From Caldimonas mangrovi (GTDB taxonomy: Bacteria; Pseudomonadota; Gammaproteobacteria; Burkholderiales; Burkholderiaceae_C), in contig NZ_JAMKFE010000012.1 of NCBI RefSeq assembly GCF_023721835.1, positions 1 to 64,000 on the forward strand: DNA of 64,000 nucleotides. Reading direction: 5' to 3'. A program made the position numbers and the translations under genes. The notes under the pieces were generated by a model. That model had not been told where the DNA came from and ran no database searches. It saw nothing but the letters and a program-made list of their open reading frames with translations. Below are positions 36,970 through 45,243 of the stretch, one piece after another; position 1 is the stretch's first letter; each line of letters begins with the position of its first letter.

Positions 36970-37151
36970 TGCGTGCCGGCTCCCTGGTCGGGCCGAGAGC
37001 CGTCCACACCGCGCACGAGCGCGGCGGCATGCCGCAGGCATGCTGCATGGCGGCTGCCGCGGGCGCCGACGGGTCTGTCCAGCATGTAAATCACCGTTCG
37101 TTCGACTGCGCCCAGGATGTGCCGTGCGGCCGGACGCCGCGTGCTGGACGG

Positions 37152-37175
37152 CGAAGCCGAAGCGGCATCGGCGAA
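37152..37175 (-). promoter_or_regulatory. hrpII/PIP-type box upstream of the proline-rich protein gene
   Basis: CGAA at 37152-37155 and 37172-37175 (TTCG-16-TTCG on the minus strand), with CATCCT as -10 (minus strand, 37119-37114) 32 nt downstream, an exact YANNNT. The predicted mRNA has a leader of about 145 nt before the ATG at 36969. No gene is seen in the rest of the gap 36970-37315. Confidence 0.85.
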
Positions 37176-37223
37176 GCGTGGGCACGATGCCGCGACACCC
37201 GGCACGGCGCTTGCGGCCGCAGG

Positions 37224-37247
37224 TTCGCGTCATGCACCGCCGTTTCG
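37224..37247 (+). promoter_or_regulatory. hrpII/PIP-type box upstream of the 37316 operon
   Basis: TTCG at 37224-37227 and 37244-37247, 16 nt apart, with CAATCT (37279-37284) 31 nt downstream, an exact YANNNT. The ATG at 37316 follows 68 nt after the box. Confidence 0.87.
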
Positions 37248-37315
37248 TACGCGCGACGGCACACGAAGGGCGATGCGTCAATCTGCGGGTCCACTTCGAC
37301 ACCTGGAGCACGCTG

Positions 37316-38017
37316 ATGATCGACGCAGCCTCTTCTCAGCCGATGCGGCCTGGTGCCGCGCCCCTGGGTCGCGACCCGGGAGCGCCGCTTGTGCCGGGAG
37401 CGGGCGAGACCATGGACGACGACGGGCACCAACAACTGCACTTGTGTGCGATGGCGGCCTATGCAAGCACGCTCGACCACGTCCGCGTTCTGCTGGGCGG
37501 CTCGGCAGCATCTCTGTCGATCCGGCGCCTGCCCGCCGGAATGCGCGGAGCACCTCTGCAAGCGCTCGGGCTGCGCCTGCTCGCGTTGCCGGACCACGAG
37601 CGGCAGCCCGCGATCGATGCGTTCTTGCGCGCTGCCGAGGAGGTGCCCGCGGAGCGCCGCGGCGCCGGCCTGCAGCAGCTCATCGACGCCGCACGCACCG
37701 GGACGCGCGGGCTGGAGCAAAGGGAACGCGACGCGATGCGCCATGCCGAAGCAGCCGTGCGCCGCGGAGACAACGTCTGCAACGCCTGTCAATGCCATGG
37801 CGTGACGCTGCGGGACCTGCGCCTTGCGCTCGAAATGCTCGCAGTGCGTTGTCATGCCGGGCCTGCCGTGGCCGCCGGCGCCGGCGTCGCGAAGGTCGCC
37901 GCCCTGCACGGCATCTCGCTGCCGGGCCCGCTGGCGATGCTGGCATCGATGCGAAGCCCGGTCCACCCGCGGCGGAAGACGGGCATCGTGCACCGTCCTG
38001 CGTCGATGTCGCAATGA
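37316..38017 (+). CDS. unknown T3SS-regulon protein with Cys cluster
   Basis: A 233-residue protein I do not recognise. N-terminal 40 residues are polar and Pro/Gly-rich, as in many secreted T3SS substrates; the body is helical (LGLRLLALPDHERQPAIDAFL), followed by NVCNACQCHGVTLRDLRLALEM-like helices with three Cys near residue 160 that could bind a metal, and a basic end. GGAG about 8 nt before ATG. First gene behind a hrpII-type box, overlapping the next gene by 4 bp. Confidence 0.7.
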   Translation: MIDAASSQPMRPGAAPLGRDPGAPLVPGAGETMDDDGHQQLHLCAMAAYASTLDHVRVLLGGSAASLSIRRLPAGMRGAPLQALGLRLLALPDHERQPAIDAFLRAAEEVPAERRGAGLQQLIDAARTGTRGLEQRERDAMRHAEAAVRRGDNVCNACQCHGVTLRDLRLALEMLAVRCHAGPAVAAGAGVAKVAALHGISLPGPLAMLASMRSPVHPRRKTGIVHRPASMSQ

Positions 38018-38529
38018 CGACGCTTCCTGGCCTGGCCCCGTCGCCGAGGCCGAACGATACGCCGAGTGCGGAACCGTCGCCCACGACGATGGTGCGGCCC
38101 GAGCACGATCAGCGTCCGCCGTTCGCCTGTGGCGCAGCACAGCATGCCTTGCCGGCTCACCCGACGGCGCCCCCGCGAGCCCACGCCAGCCAGGCGCCGA
38201 GGCAGCCGCTGCGCGTGCTCCACAGGGCAGGTCGCAAGGGCCATGTCGCCGAGCCGCTGCCGGGCCACCCCGCTGTGCCCGACATGCAAGAGCAGAACGC
38301 AGCAGCGACCCGTTCGCACGAGCTGTCGCTGATGCGTCTGCCGAGCACGTACGACATCCCCTGGCATCAGCGTCACGCGCCGCTGCAGGTCGACCGCTGT
38401 GCCGCGGTACGCGTCGACATGCGCTGGAACGACACCTCGACCGGCGACGACGCGGCGCGATCCGAAAGGGCCGCGTCCGGCCCGGGCGGCGCGAGGTGGC
38501 CTGCCCGGCCCGGGCCGCTCCCGTCGTGA
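38014..38529 (+). CDS. unknown Pro/Arg-rich protein coupled to the 37316 gene
   Basis: A 171-residue frame whose ATG overlaps the previous stop by 4 bp (ATGA), the best evidence it is real. The first 60 residues are Pro/Ala/Thr-rich and probably disordered; a central part (SHELSLMRLPSTYDIPWHQRH, LQVDRCAAVRVDMRW) may fold. In Hrp2 clusters a Pro-rich HpaP/SctP-type needle-length regulator often lies near sctT and sctN; similarity is not clear enough to assign that. Convergent with sctT. Confidence 0.5.
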   Translation: MTTLPGLAPSPRPNDTPSAEPSPTTMVRPEHDQRPPFACGAAQHALPAHPTAPPRAHASQAPRQPLRVLHRAGRKGHVAEPLPGHPAVPDMQEQNAAATRSHELSLMRLPSTYDIPWHQRHAPLQVDRCAAVRVDMRWNDTSTGDDAARSERAASGPGGARWPARPGPLPS

Positions 38530-38564
38530 CGCGCATCCCACACGGCCGGCCTGGCGACCGCCTG

Positions 38565-39395
38565 TCACCGGGTTGGCGGCTCCCCGCGCATCCACTGCTC
38601 CAGTTCCTGCTGCAACGGCAGCAGTGAGATGCTCTCGCGTGCCTGGTCGAAGAACAGGCTCACCAGCAGCGCCAGCATCACGGTGGCCACCACGCCCTTG
38701 ATCGGTTGTGCCAGGTTGTTGGGCTCCAGCTTCTCGGCCGTCTTCGCCAGCAGGCCGAAGGCCAGGTCGATCAGCACAAGCACCAGCATCACCGGGGCCG
38801 CGATCTTGACCACCGTCGAGAAGTAGCCTTCGACCTGGAAGCTGATGAACTGCGTGAGCCCGCCGGCCAGGTCGGGCGCCAGCTTCGCCAGCGGCCACCA
38901 TCGGAAGCTCTCGAACAGCAGACCGGCGCACACCACCATGCCGCCGAGCATGTAGAAGCCGGCGATCACCAGCTGCGACAGCAGGTTGCTCACCGGCGTG
39001 CTCTGCTCACCGCTGAGGGGGTTGGTCTGCTGTGCATTGTTGAAGCCGGCGCAATTGTCGATGAGCGCGCCCGCCCCTTCCGCAACCCAGAACACGACCG
39101 CGATCGCGAACCCGAGCAACACGCCGATCAGCGCCTCCTTGAGCAGCAGCGCGAGCAGCATCAACGCCTGCATGTCCTCCATCATGCGGGCCGGCTGGCC
39201 CCAGGCGATGAAGAAGCCGATCATCAGCGCCATGCCGTTGCGCACCGGCGCCTGGATCGCCTGCGACATGGTCGGCGGCATGATCATGAAGGCGGCGAAC
39301 ACGCGCATCGTGCACATGGCCATCAACGTCAGCATGTTCTTGACCGCCTCGCCGAAGTTCACCATCAGGTAGGACATGTCCAGCAACTCGTTCAT
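38565..39395 (-). CDS. sctT: T3SS export apparatus protein SctT
   Basis: A 276-residue inner-membrane protein of the HrcT/YscT/FliR family, with six or more hydrophobic helices and typical segments RVFAAFMIMPPTMSQAI, VRNGMALMIGFFIAW and GFNNAQQTNPLSGEQSTP (the conserved loop), ending near ESISLLPLQQELEQWM. SctT forms part of the export gate with SctR and SctS (family knowledge). Start overlaps the sctO stop by 4 bp. Last gene of the sctJKLNOT operon; matches hrcT at the end of hrpB operons. Confidence 0.95.
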   Translation of the reverse strand: MNELLDMSYLMVNFGEAVKNMLTLMAMCTMRVFAAFMIMPPTMSQAIQAPVRNGMALMIGFFIAWGQPARMMEDMQALMLLALLLKEALIGVLLGFAIAVVFWVAEGAGALIDNCAGFNNAQQTNPLSGEQSTPVSNLLSQLVIAGFYMLGGMVVCAGLLFESFRWWPLAKLAPDLAGGLTQFISFQVEGYFSTVVKIAAPVMLVLVLIDLAFGLLAKTAEKLEPNNLAQPIKGVVATVMLALLVSLFFDQARESISLLPLQQELEQWMRGEPPTR

Positions 39396-39919
39396 GGCAG
39401 CCGGTCTCCCAGTGCCGCCAGCTCGTCGCGAGCGGCTCCGATCAGTCGCGCCACCGCGGCCTCTTCCGAGTCCTCGTCCTGCACGTCCTCCTGGGCCAGC
39501 TCGATCCGCTGCGCCAACTCCTTGCGACGCTCCTGGAGCTTCTCGTACTGCTGCTCCGCCTTGCGGATGCTGTGCCGGATCTCTTGCAGCGCCTGTTGCT
39601 CGGCCTGCAGCTGCTGCTCGGCCTGCTGACGTTGCGCCTGTGCACGCCGGGTGTGTTCGGCCAGTGTGTCGAGCACGTGGCGCAGCGTGATCAGCCGGTC
39701 GGGGCGGAAGCCTTCCGGCGCCGTCATCGTCTGCTCGATCTTGTCGAGACAGCCCTGCTCGTCCGCCCGGCACGCCTGTTCCTGCTGCAGCGCCTGCGCG
39801 CACGCTTCTTCGCATGCCTTGACCTGCTGCGCCTTCTCGGCCGCCGCGGCTTCGTGCTGCTCGATGCGACGGCGCTTGATGCGCAGCAGCATGTCGAATG
39901 CGCGCAATGGATTCGCCAT
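39392..39919 (-). CDS. sctO: T3SS stalk protein SctO
   Basis: A 175-residue, almost entirely coiled-coil, Gln/Glu/Arg-rich protein (RRRIEQHEAAAAEKAQQ, QAQRQQAEQQLQAEQQALQE). Position between the ATPase and SctT and the coiled-coil make-up identify the SctO/HrpB7/FliJ-type stalk that connects the ATPase to the export gate; primary sequence of this family is poorly conserved. Start lies 3 bp past sctN's stop. Confidence 0.88.
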   Translation of the reverse strand: MANPLRAFDMLLRIKRRRIEQHEAAAAEKAQQVKACEEACAQALQQEQACRADEQGCLDKIEQTMTAPEGFRPDRLITLRHVLDTLAEHTRRAQAQRQQAEQQLQAEQQALQEIRHSIRKAEQQYEKLQERRKELAQRIELAQEDVQDEDSEEAAVARLIGAARDELAALGDRLP

Positions 39920-39921
39920 CG

Positions 39922-41241
39922 CTACTGCGTTACCTGGTGGAGCGACTGCAGCGTGCGCTCGAAAGGCCACAGGTCGTCGGTCGCCTGGCAGAGGAAATCG
40001 CGGATCATGTCGATCTTGCCGACCGCCTCGTCGGCCACCGGGTCGGCGCCGGGCCGGTATTCGCCCATCTGGATCAGCGTCTCCATCTCGTCGTACTTGG
40101 CCATCAGTCGGCGCAGCTTGCCGTTGGCGGCCTGGTGCTCTGCCGGCACGATCTGCGTCATCACGCGGCTCAGGCTGCCGAGCACGTCGATGGCAGGGTA
40201 CTGGTTGCGCGCGGCGATCTTGCGCGACAGGATCATGTGGCCGTCCAGGATGCCTCGCACCTCCTCGGCGATGGGGTCGCTGTTGCTCTCGTCTTCGGCC
40301 AGCACGGTATAGAGCGCGGTGATCGAACCCGTGGCACCCATGCCGGCGCGTTCCAGCAGGCGAGGGATTTCGGCGAACACCGACGGCGGATAACCGCGCC
40401 GTGCCGGCGGTTCGCCGGCGGCCAGACCGATCTCGCGTTGCGCGCGCGCGAAGCGGGTCAGAGAATCCATCATCAGCAGGACCTTCAGGCCCTGGTCCCG
40501 GTAGTACTCGGCCACCGCCGTGGCCACATGCGCGGCCTTGGCGCGCTCGATGGACGAGCGGTCGGACGTCGCGCACACCACCACCGAGCGCGCCATGCCG
40601 GTTTCGCCAAGGATGATCTCGATGAACTCGCGCACTTCGCGGCCGCGTTCGCCGATCAGCGCGATGACGCTGATATCGCATTGCGTGCCGCGCGCCAGCA
40701 TGCCCATCAAGGTGCTCTTGCCGACGCCGGCGGGTGCGAAGATGCCCATGCGCTGGCCTTGGCCGAGCGTGATCATGCCGTCGATCACCTTCACGCCGGT
40801 GGGCAGCGGGTGCTCGATCATCTCCCGCTCCATCGGCGTCGGCGGCAACGCGAACACCGGCCGGTCCTCGGCGCACAGGATCGGCCCCTTGCCGTCGATG
40901 GGCTGACCGAGGCTGTCGATCACCCGGCCCAGCAGTTCCGGGCCCACCGGCACGCTGAGCACGCGCCCGCAGCCGACCACCTGCGTCTGGCCGGCGCTGA
41001 CGCCGATGATGGACCCGAACGGGGACAGGATGGTCTGCCCCCTGGAGAAGCCGACCACCTCTGCCACCTGGATCACCTGACCCTTGGCGTCGACGAAGTT
41101 GCACAGCTCGCCGAGGCGGGCTTCCAGACCGCTGGCCCGCACCAGCGTGCCGACCACTTCGACCACCTTGCCGGCGCGGCACACCATCGAGCTGGTGCTC
41201 AGCTCGACCTCCATCCAGTGCGCCAGATCGGTCAGGGTCAT
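39922..41241 (-). CDS. sctN: T3SS ATPase SctN
   Basis: A 439-residue ATPase of the HrcN/YscN/FliI family. Walker [11 protein letters not shown] is at residues 168-177 and Walker [14 protein letters not shown] at 253-265 with Asp259; the family [13 protein letters not shown] and [10 protein letters not shown] motifs are present. It unfolds substrates and strips chaperones at the cytoplasmic base of the injectisome (family knowledge). Overlaps sctL by 4 bp. The sequence leaves no doubt about family; the Hrp2 affiliation comes from gene order. Confidence 0.98.
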   Translation of the reverse strand: MTLTDLAHWMEVELSTSSMVCRAGKVVEVVGTLVRASGLEARLGELCNFVDAKGQVIQVAEVVGFSRGQTILSPFGSIIGVSAGQTQVVGCGRVLSVPVGPELLGRVIDSLGQPIDGKGPILCAEDRPVFALPPTPMEREMIEHPLPTGVKVIDGMITLGQGQRMGIFAPAGVGKSTLMGMLARGTQCDISVIALIGERGREVREFIEIILGETGMARSVVVCATSDRSSIERAKAAHVATAVAEYYRDQGLKVLLMMDSLTRFARAQREIGLAAGEPPARRGYPPSVFAEIPRLLERAGMGATGSITALYTVLAEDESNSDPIAEEVRGILDGHMILSRKIAARNQYPAIDVLGSLSRVMTQIVPAEHQAANGKLRRLMAKYDEMETLIQMGEYRPGADPVADEAVGKIDMIRDFLCQATDDLWPFERTLQSLHQVTQ

Positions 41242-42065
41242 GGCGCATACTCCCGCGTCTCGCAGGTCGACTCCGGCTCGTCCGGTTGCCCCGCCGTGCC
41301 GCTTTCATCGGCGGGCGGTGCACTGCCCCCGAACGGTGGCGGCGCGCCATCGACGGGGGCTTCCGCAGCGTCGCCACCGGCCGCACGGCGCACGGCACGT
41401 TCCATCGCGGCGCGCAAACCGGCCAGCTGGGTCTGCAGGCTCGCGTCCAGGACACCCAGGTCGGACTCGAAGATGCAACTGCCGGGCGCAAGCGCTGCAT
41501 CGGCCACCACGTCCAGTTCCAGGCCGGCCTCTTGCAGGTGGTCCATCGCACCGAGGCAGTCGCGCGCCTGCGCGTAGTCGTCCATCCCGACGCGCAGTCT
41601 CAGCGAACCGTTGCCGCGCGTCAGCGATTGCACGCTCTTCAGCGCGCGCTGGTAGAGCGCGCCGCGGTCTTCGTACAGCACGATGCGCTCGACCGCGCTG
41701 GTCACCACGTCGGCGAGGCGGGCGTGCATCTCGCGCACCGCGCGATCGTGTCCGATCGCGGCTTGCAGATGCCGCTCGTGCCACTCGCTCACGGCCTGGC
41801 GCGTGCCTTCTTCGTACGCGGCCTGCCGCAGGCCCTGCGCCTCCTCGCGCGCGTCGTCGATGATCTCGCGCGCCTGCGCCTGCGCGGCCTCCATCTCCGC
41901 GGCAGCCTGTCGCCGGGTCTCGGACAGCATTTGCTCGACGCTCTGCTCCATCCTGCGCTGCAGCTCCTGCACCGACACCAGCGCCTGCACCTCTTCCGCC
42001 CGGACGACGCCTTCCTCGACCCCGACGGGCCCCGCTGCGGTCTGCAGCCAGATCAGCATGGCCAT
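41238..42065 (-). CDS. sctL: T3SS ATPase regulator SctL
   Basis: A 275-residue HrpB5/YscL/FliH-type protein. Residues about 35-110 are a long coiled coil ([35 protein letters not shown]), then a globular domain with [26 protein letters not shown], and a Pro/Gly-rich, acidic tail of about 50 residues that is longer than usual. It tethers and regulates the ATPase. The ATG at 42065 has GGAG 5 nt upstream; a second ATG two codons later is possible. Overlaps sctK by 13 bp. Confidence 0.93.
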   Translation of the reverse strand: MAMLIWLQTAAGPVGVEEGVVRAEEVQALVSVQELQRRMEQSVEQMLSETRRQAAAEMEAAQAQAREIIDDAREEAQGLRQAAYEEGTRQAVSEWHERHLQAAIGHDRAVREMHARLADVVTSAVERIVLYEDRGALYQRALKSVQSLTRGNGSLRLRVGMDDYAQARDCLGAMDHLQEAGLELDVVADAALAPGSCIFESDLGVLDASLQTQLAGLRAAMERAVRRAAGGDAAEAPVDGAPPPFGGSAPPADESGTAGQPDEPESTCETREYAP

Positions 42066-42721
42066 GCCCTCTCCGCGTCCGACAACAGCTGTATCGCCTG
42101 GCGGACCTTCAGGTCCGCCGGCGCCAGGCGCCGCCGCGCCCTCATGCCCAGCAGCCCGCGCGGTAGCGACAGGCGCACCATGCGCCGCCACAAGCTGTCC
42201 TGCGGCCGCAGCAGCGTCGTCCAGTCGTGATAGCCGACACAGGCCCAATGCATCTCGGTCCAGCGCAGCACCTCGTACGGCACCGGCCGACCGCGCCCGC
42301 TGTGCGCCATCACCGCCGGGTAAAGCTCGCCCAACACCGAGCGCAGCGCCTGCCTCGCATCGCGCTCGACAGCGCACCGCAGCACGCCCGGCCGCCGGGC
42401 CAGTGCCAGGCGTGCGAGGCTGCGCACGACCTGCTCGCGCCCTTGCAGGGCAAGTTGCACTTCCGCCGCGCCAAGGTCCGTCGCGGCAGGCAGGCCACCG
42501 CCTTGAGCCACCAGCAGCTCCGCGCGCAACGCCGCGACCCCCGGACGATCGGACAGCTCGCCGAGGAACGGCCACCGCGCGTCGATCACCTGAGCCCACG
42601 AGGTATGGGCATGAAGCGGCATGTCGAACAGCTTGCGCTGCAGGCCGAGCGCGAGTGACGCCATCGCCTCCGGCGATATCGGGTTCGCCGACTGCGCCCT
42701 CTCCATCACCGCCGCCGTCAT
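42053..42721 (-). CDS. sctK: T3SS sorting-platform protein SctK
   Basis: A 222-residue protein with HrpB4/YscK features: internal W/H-rich segment TEMHWACVGYHDWTTLLRP, preceded by LRWTEMHW and followed by RMVRLSLPRGLLGMRARRRL. Position between sctJ and sctL confirms it. SctK links the inner-membrane ring to the sorting platform (family knowledge). ATG overlaps the sctJ stop by 4 bp. Confidence 0.88.
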   Translation of the reverse strand: MTAAVMERAQSANPISPEAMASLALGLQRKLFDMPLHAHTSWAQVIDARWPFLGELSDRPGVAALRAELLVAQGGGLPAATDLGAAEVQLALQGREQVVRSLARLALARRPGVLRCAVERDARQALRSVLGELYPAVMAHSGRGRPVPYEVLRWTEMHWACVGYHDWTTLLRPQDSLWRRMVRLSLPRGLLGMRARRRLAPADLKVRQAIQLLSDAERAWPC

Positions 42722-43506
42722 GGTGCTGCGGATTCAGCCGTTGCGACACGCCGCAGCGGCAGCCGCTGCGCGACCGCGCGAGGCAGCCACTGCGGCCGCA
42801 GGATGGCGATCGCGCCCAGGCCACCGAGAACCAGCAGCGGCAACAGCACCGCAACGGCGATCCAGGCATGCCCCGAACCCTGCTTCGGCGGTGGAGGCGG
42901 CGGGACTTCCGTTCCCGCCACCAGCGTGACGGTGACGTTCTCGTAGGTCAGCCCCTCGACGCTGCGGGCCACCAGGTTCTTGATGGCGGGCGTCAGCGAG
43001 GTCAGATCGCTTTCCGGCCGGTATTTGACGAACACCGAAGCGCTCGAAGGCTTGACCACCGGGGCCATCGGGTCGTTGTTCGGCAGCACGATGTGGACTT
43101 GTGCGGCGACCACGCCGTCGATCTTCGACAAGGTGTTGGACAGCTCCTGAGACACGCCGTGGATGAACCGGACGCGCTCCTCGGTGGGCGTCGAGATCAT
43201 GCCCTCCTTCTTGAACATGTCGCCGAGGCTGACGTAGGTCTCCTTGGGCAGTCCCTTGGCGCGCAGCACGCCGAAAGCGCGCACCACGTCCGCCTCTTCG
43301 ACGCTGACGTTCCACGTCTTGCCGCCATCCGGCGACGACTTCTCCGCCTTCACCCCGCTTTCCAGCAACGCGGACACCATCGAGTTGGCATCGGCTTCGG
43401 TGCGGCGGGTGTAGAGCTCCGTCTTGCAAGCAGCGATCAGCAAGCACAAGGCGAGCAACGTCCACCGGAATGCACATGCGGCCTGGCGGCGCCCCATCCA
43501 CGACAT
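42718..43506 (-). CDS. sctJ: T3SS inner-ring lipoprotein SctJ
   Basis: A 262-residue HrcJ/YscJ lipoprotein. Lipobox LIAAC with Cys27; ring-building domains with LYTRRTEADANSMVSALLESGV, VSQELSNTLSKIDGVVAAQVH and SVFVKYRPESDL; a Pro-rich hinge (PPPPPPK) and a C-terminal membrane helix (about residues 215-237). I chose the ATG at 43506 because AGGAG lies 6 nt upstream; an ATG at 43512 abuts the ribosome site. First gene of sctJKLNOT behind a hrpII-type box. Confidence 0.97.
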   Translation of the reverse strand: MSWMGRRQAACAFRWTLLALCLLIAACKTELYTRRTEADANSMVSALLESGVKAEKSSPDGGKTWNVSVEEADVVRAFGVLRAKGLPKETYVSLGDMFKKEGMISTPTEERVRFIHGVSQELSNTLSKIDGVVAAQVHIVLPNNDPMAPVVKPSSASVFVKYRPESDLTSLTPAIKNLVARSVEGLTYENVTVTLVAGTEVPPPPPPKQGSGHAWIAVAVLLPLLVLGGLGAIAILRPQWLPRAVAQRLPLRRVATAESAAP

Positions 43507-43610
43507 ACCCATCTCCTGACCATGACTACGACTGCGACGATCCCGAGGCCCGAGCGGCATCGACTCCCGCAGACCTTATCGATGCCAGGCCATCGACGGC
43601 CCTGCCCAGG

Positions 43611-43634
43611 CGAAGGAGTGCCTCGACGCACGAA
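43611..43634 (-). promoter_or_regulatory. hrpII/PIP-type box of the sctJKLNOT operon
   Basis: CGAA at 43611-43614 and 43631-43634 (TTCG-16-TTCG on the minus strand), with TAAGGT as -10 (43578-43573 on the minus strand), 32 nt downstream, exact YANNNT. It lies 104 bp upstream of the sctJ start and drives a core machinery operon, which anchors the interpretation of the other boxes. Confidence 0.9.
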
Positions 43635-43648
43635 CAAGGCCCGCGGCC

Positions 43649-43672
43649 TTCGCGCACCGGCATGGCGCTTCG
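43649..43672 (+). promoter_or_regulatory. hrpII/PIP-type box of the 43745 operon
   Basis: TTCG at 43649-43652 and 43669-43672, 16 nt apart, with CACAGT (43704-43709) 31 nt downstream, exact YANNNT. The two boxes in this gap are only 14 bp apart, back to back. Confidence 0.9.
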
Positions 43673-43744
43673 TCACGCCGCGACGCGAAGCGCATGCCGT
43701 TCGCACAGTGCGGGCATCGACAACAAGACTGCCTGGGAACCGAC

Positions 43745-44176
43745 ATGTCCGTCTCGACCGCCACTCCACCCCTTCCCCTCGCGCCGCGCCGGCAGAGTCT
43801 GTCAACGGGCGAACGCCTGAACGCCGAGCTGCTGCTGAACCGGCTCGCGATGCAACTCGAGCAGGTGCGGTATCTCGCATCGGCCGGCGTGGACGCGCAG
43901 GCATTGAGGCACGTCGTCGTCATGCTGAAGATGGCGCACGGCCTGGCCTTCCGCGACCCGGCCCTGTGGGCGTGGCTGGCACGCCCCCGCGTCGTCACCC
44001 ATGCAGGAGCGCCTCGCAACGCCCCGGAGGAGCCGTTCGATGCCGCTTGCCTGGCGGACGCCGACCCGGCAGGCCTGGGCCGGGCCACCGAGCTGATCGA
44101 CGAGGCCGCCGCCCGGTTGACGCACCTCGGCGATGCCTTGCATGCCAAGGACGCCCCGCAGCCCTGGTACGACTGA
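43745..44176 (+). CDS. unknown helical T3SS-regulon protein
   Basis: A 143-residue, mostly helical protein (ERLNAELLLNRLAMQLEQVRYL, RHVVVMLKMAHGLAF, LGRATELIDEAAARLTHLGDAL). Not recognised. The ATG at 43745 gives a polar Ser/Thr N-terminus; an ATG at 43694 would put the start before the predicted -10 and is unlikely. Directly abuts the lytic transglycosylase gene (stop TGA followed at once by ATG) and shares its hrpII-type box; chaperone or accessory role possible. Confidence 0.72.
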   Translation: MSVSTATPPLPLAPRRQSLSTGERLNAELLLNRLAMQLEQVRYLASAGVDAQALRHVVVMLKMAHGLAFRDPALWAWLARPRVVTHAGAPRNAPEEPFDAACLADADPAGLGRATELIDEAAARLTHLGDALHAKDAPQPWYD

Positions 44177-44938
44177 ATGCGGCTCGCCTTGCAGTCGCCC
44201 CGTCCCGCGTCGGGGGTGCTCGCCGCCACGCGACCGGCTGGTCTGCGACGACGCTGGGTGCTGGCGATCCTGTGCGCATCGGCATCCGCAGCGGCCGGCG
44301 ACCCGCCCTTGGAATACCTCTGCCGACAACGGGACGGAAGCGAACGCCGGGTGCCGGCCGACGAGGCGCTGCTGTCGCGGCGCGCGGGCTTCGCGTGCCT
44401 GCCAGTGATCACCGGCCGCCCCTTGTCCGGTGACGCGGACGTCGTCACCGTGCACGTCGGCATCACCGAGATCGCAGCGGCGCCGGGGCCGGTTCTCGAC
44501 GCCATCGCGGTGCCGCCGTCGCTGCCGGCACCGCCGCCGTCGATCGCCGAATCGCTCGTGCAGGCAGCGCGGCGCCACGGCCTGGACCCGTCGCTGGTGG
44601 TCGCCGTGATGTACGTCGAATCGCGCTACCGGCCCCAGGCACGCTCACCGAAAGGCGCCCTCGGCCTGATGCAGCTGATGCCCGCGACCGCCAGCCAGTA
44701 CGGTGTGAGCACGGAGCAGGCGCTGCTGGACCCGCACGTCAACATCGACGTGGGCGCGCGGCACCTGCGCAGCCTGGTCGACCGCTTCGGCGACCGGATC
44801 GACCTGGTGCTGGCCGCGTACAACGCCGGTGAAGGCGCAGTCGCGCGGCATGGCCACCGCGTGCCTCCGTATGCCGAGACGCGCGATTACGTTCGCAAGG
44901 TGATGGCGCTGATGGAAGCGGCTGCGTCCGGCCCGTAG
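44177..44938 (+). CDS. T3SS-associated lytic transglycosylase
   Basis: A 253-residue exported SLT-type transglycosylase. Twin hydrophobic N-terminal segment (about residues 26-40), then the SLT domain (residues 115-250) with catalytic Glu in YVESRYRPQARSPKGALGLMQLMP, and AAYNAGEGAVARHG plus YAETRDYVRKVM. Such IpgF/HpaH-type enzymes open peptidoglycan for the injectisome (family knowledge). In the same transcription unit as the 43745 gene. Confidence 0.92.
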   Translation: MRLALQSPRPASGVLAATRPAGLRRRWVLAILCASASAAAGDPPLEYLCRQRDGSERRVPADEALLSRRAGFACLPVITGRPLSGDADVVTVHVGITEIAAAPGPVLDAIAVPPSLPAPPPSIAESLVQAARRHGLDPSLVVAVMYVESRYRPQARSPKGALGLMQLMPATASQYGVSTEQALLDPHVNIDVGARHLRSLVDRFGDRIDLVLAAYNAGEGAVARHGHRVPPYAETRDYVRKVMALMEAAASGP

Positions 44939-45184
44939 TGCCGGTCAATGATCGGCAGGCGCGGCGGACCGTGCCACCGTGCCGGAGCCGCTGGCCGGGG
45001 CGTATTCCAGCGAGGCCTGCAGGGTGATCATCGTGCGCACCCGTGTTGCCGCGTCCGGGTCCGGGTCCGATCTCGTCTCGGCCACCTGCACGCCCGCCGA
45101 GCAACGCGACTGCAGCCCGTTCGCATCCGTTCGCACGCGGCGAACGCCCGCCGCAGGCATCGGGCGCCCCGGGTGAATGCGTAT
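44939..45184. other. intergenic region before the solute-binding protein gene
   Basis: No gene is supported. It contains an inverted repeat GTTCG/CGAAC near 45139-45155 and TTCGC pairs, but their spacing is not that of the island's TTCG-16-TTCG boxes. This suggests that the downstream two-gene unit is under different control. Confidence 0.45.
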
Positions 45185-45213
45185 TCAACTCCTGCACAGT
45201 ACTCAACATACTC
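45185..45213 (+). promoter_or_regulatory. sigma-70-like promoter of the binding protein/kinase operon
   Basis: TTCAAC (45185-45190), 17 nt, CATACT (45208-45213), placed 30 bp before the ATG at 45244 in a locally A/T-rich stretch. Good spacing, moderate match to consensus. Confidence 0.5.
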
Positions 45214-45243
45214 GGTACACGTCCTTCTTACTGGGAGGCGACG

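Noticed and set aside
45139-45165. TTCGC pairs upstream of the solute-binding protein gene
   Set aside because: Spacing is 6 nt and no suitable -10 follows. Treated as an ordinary intergenic repeat.
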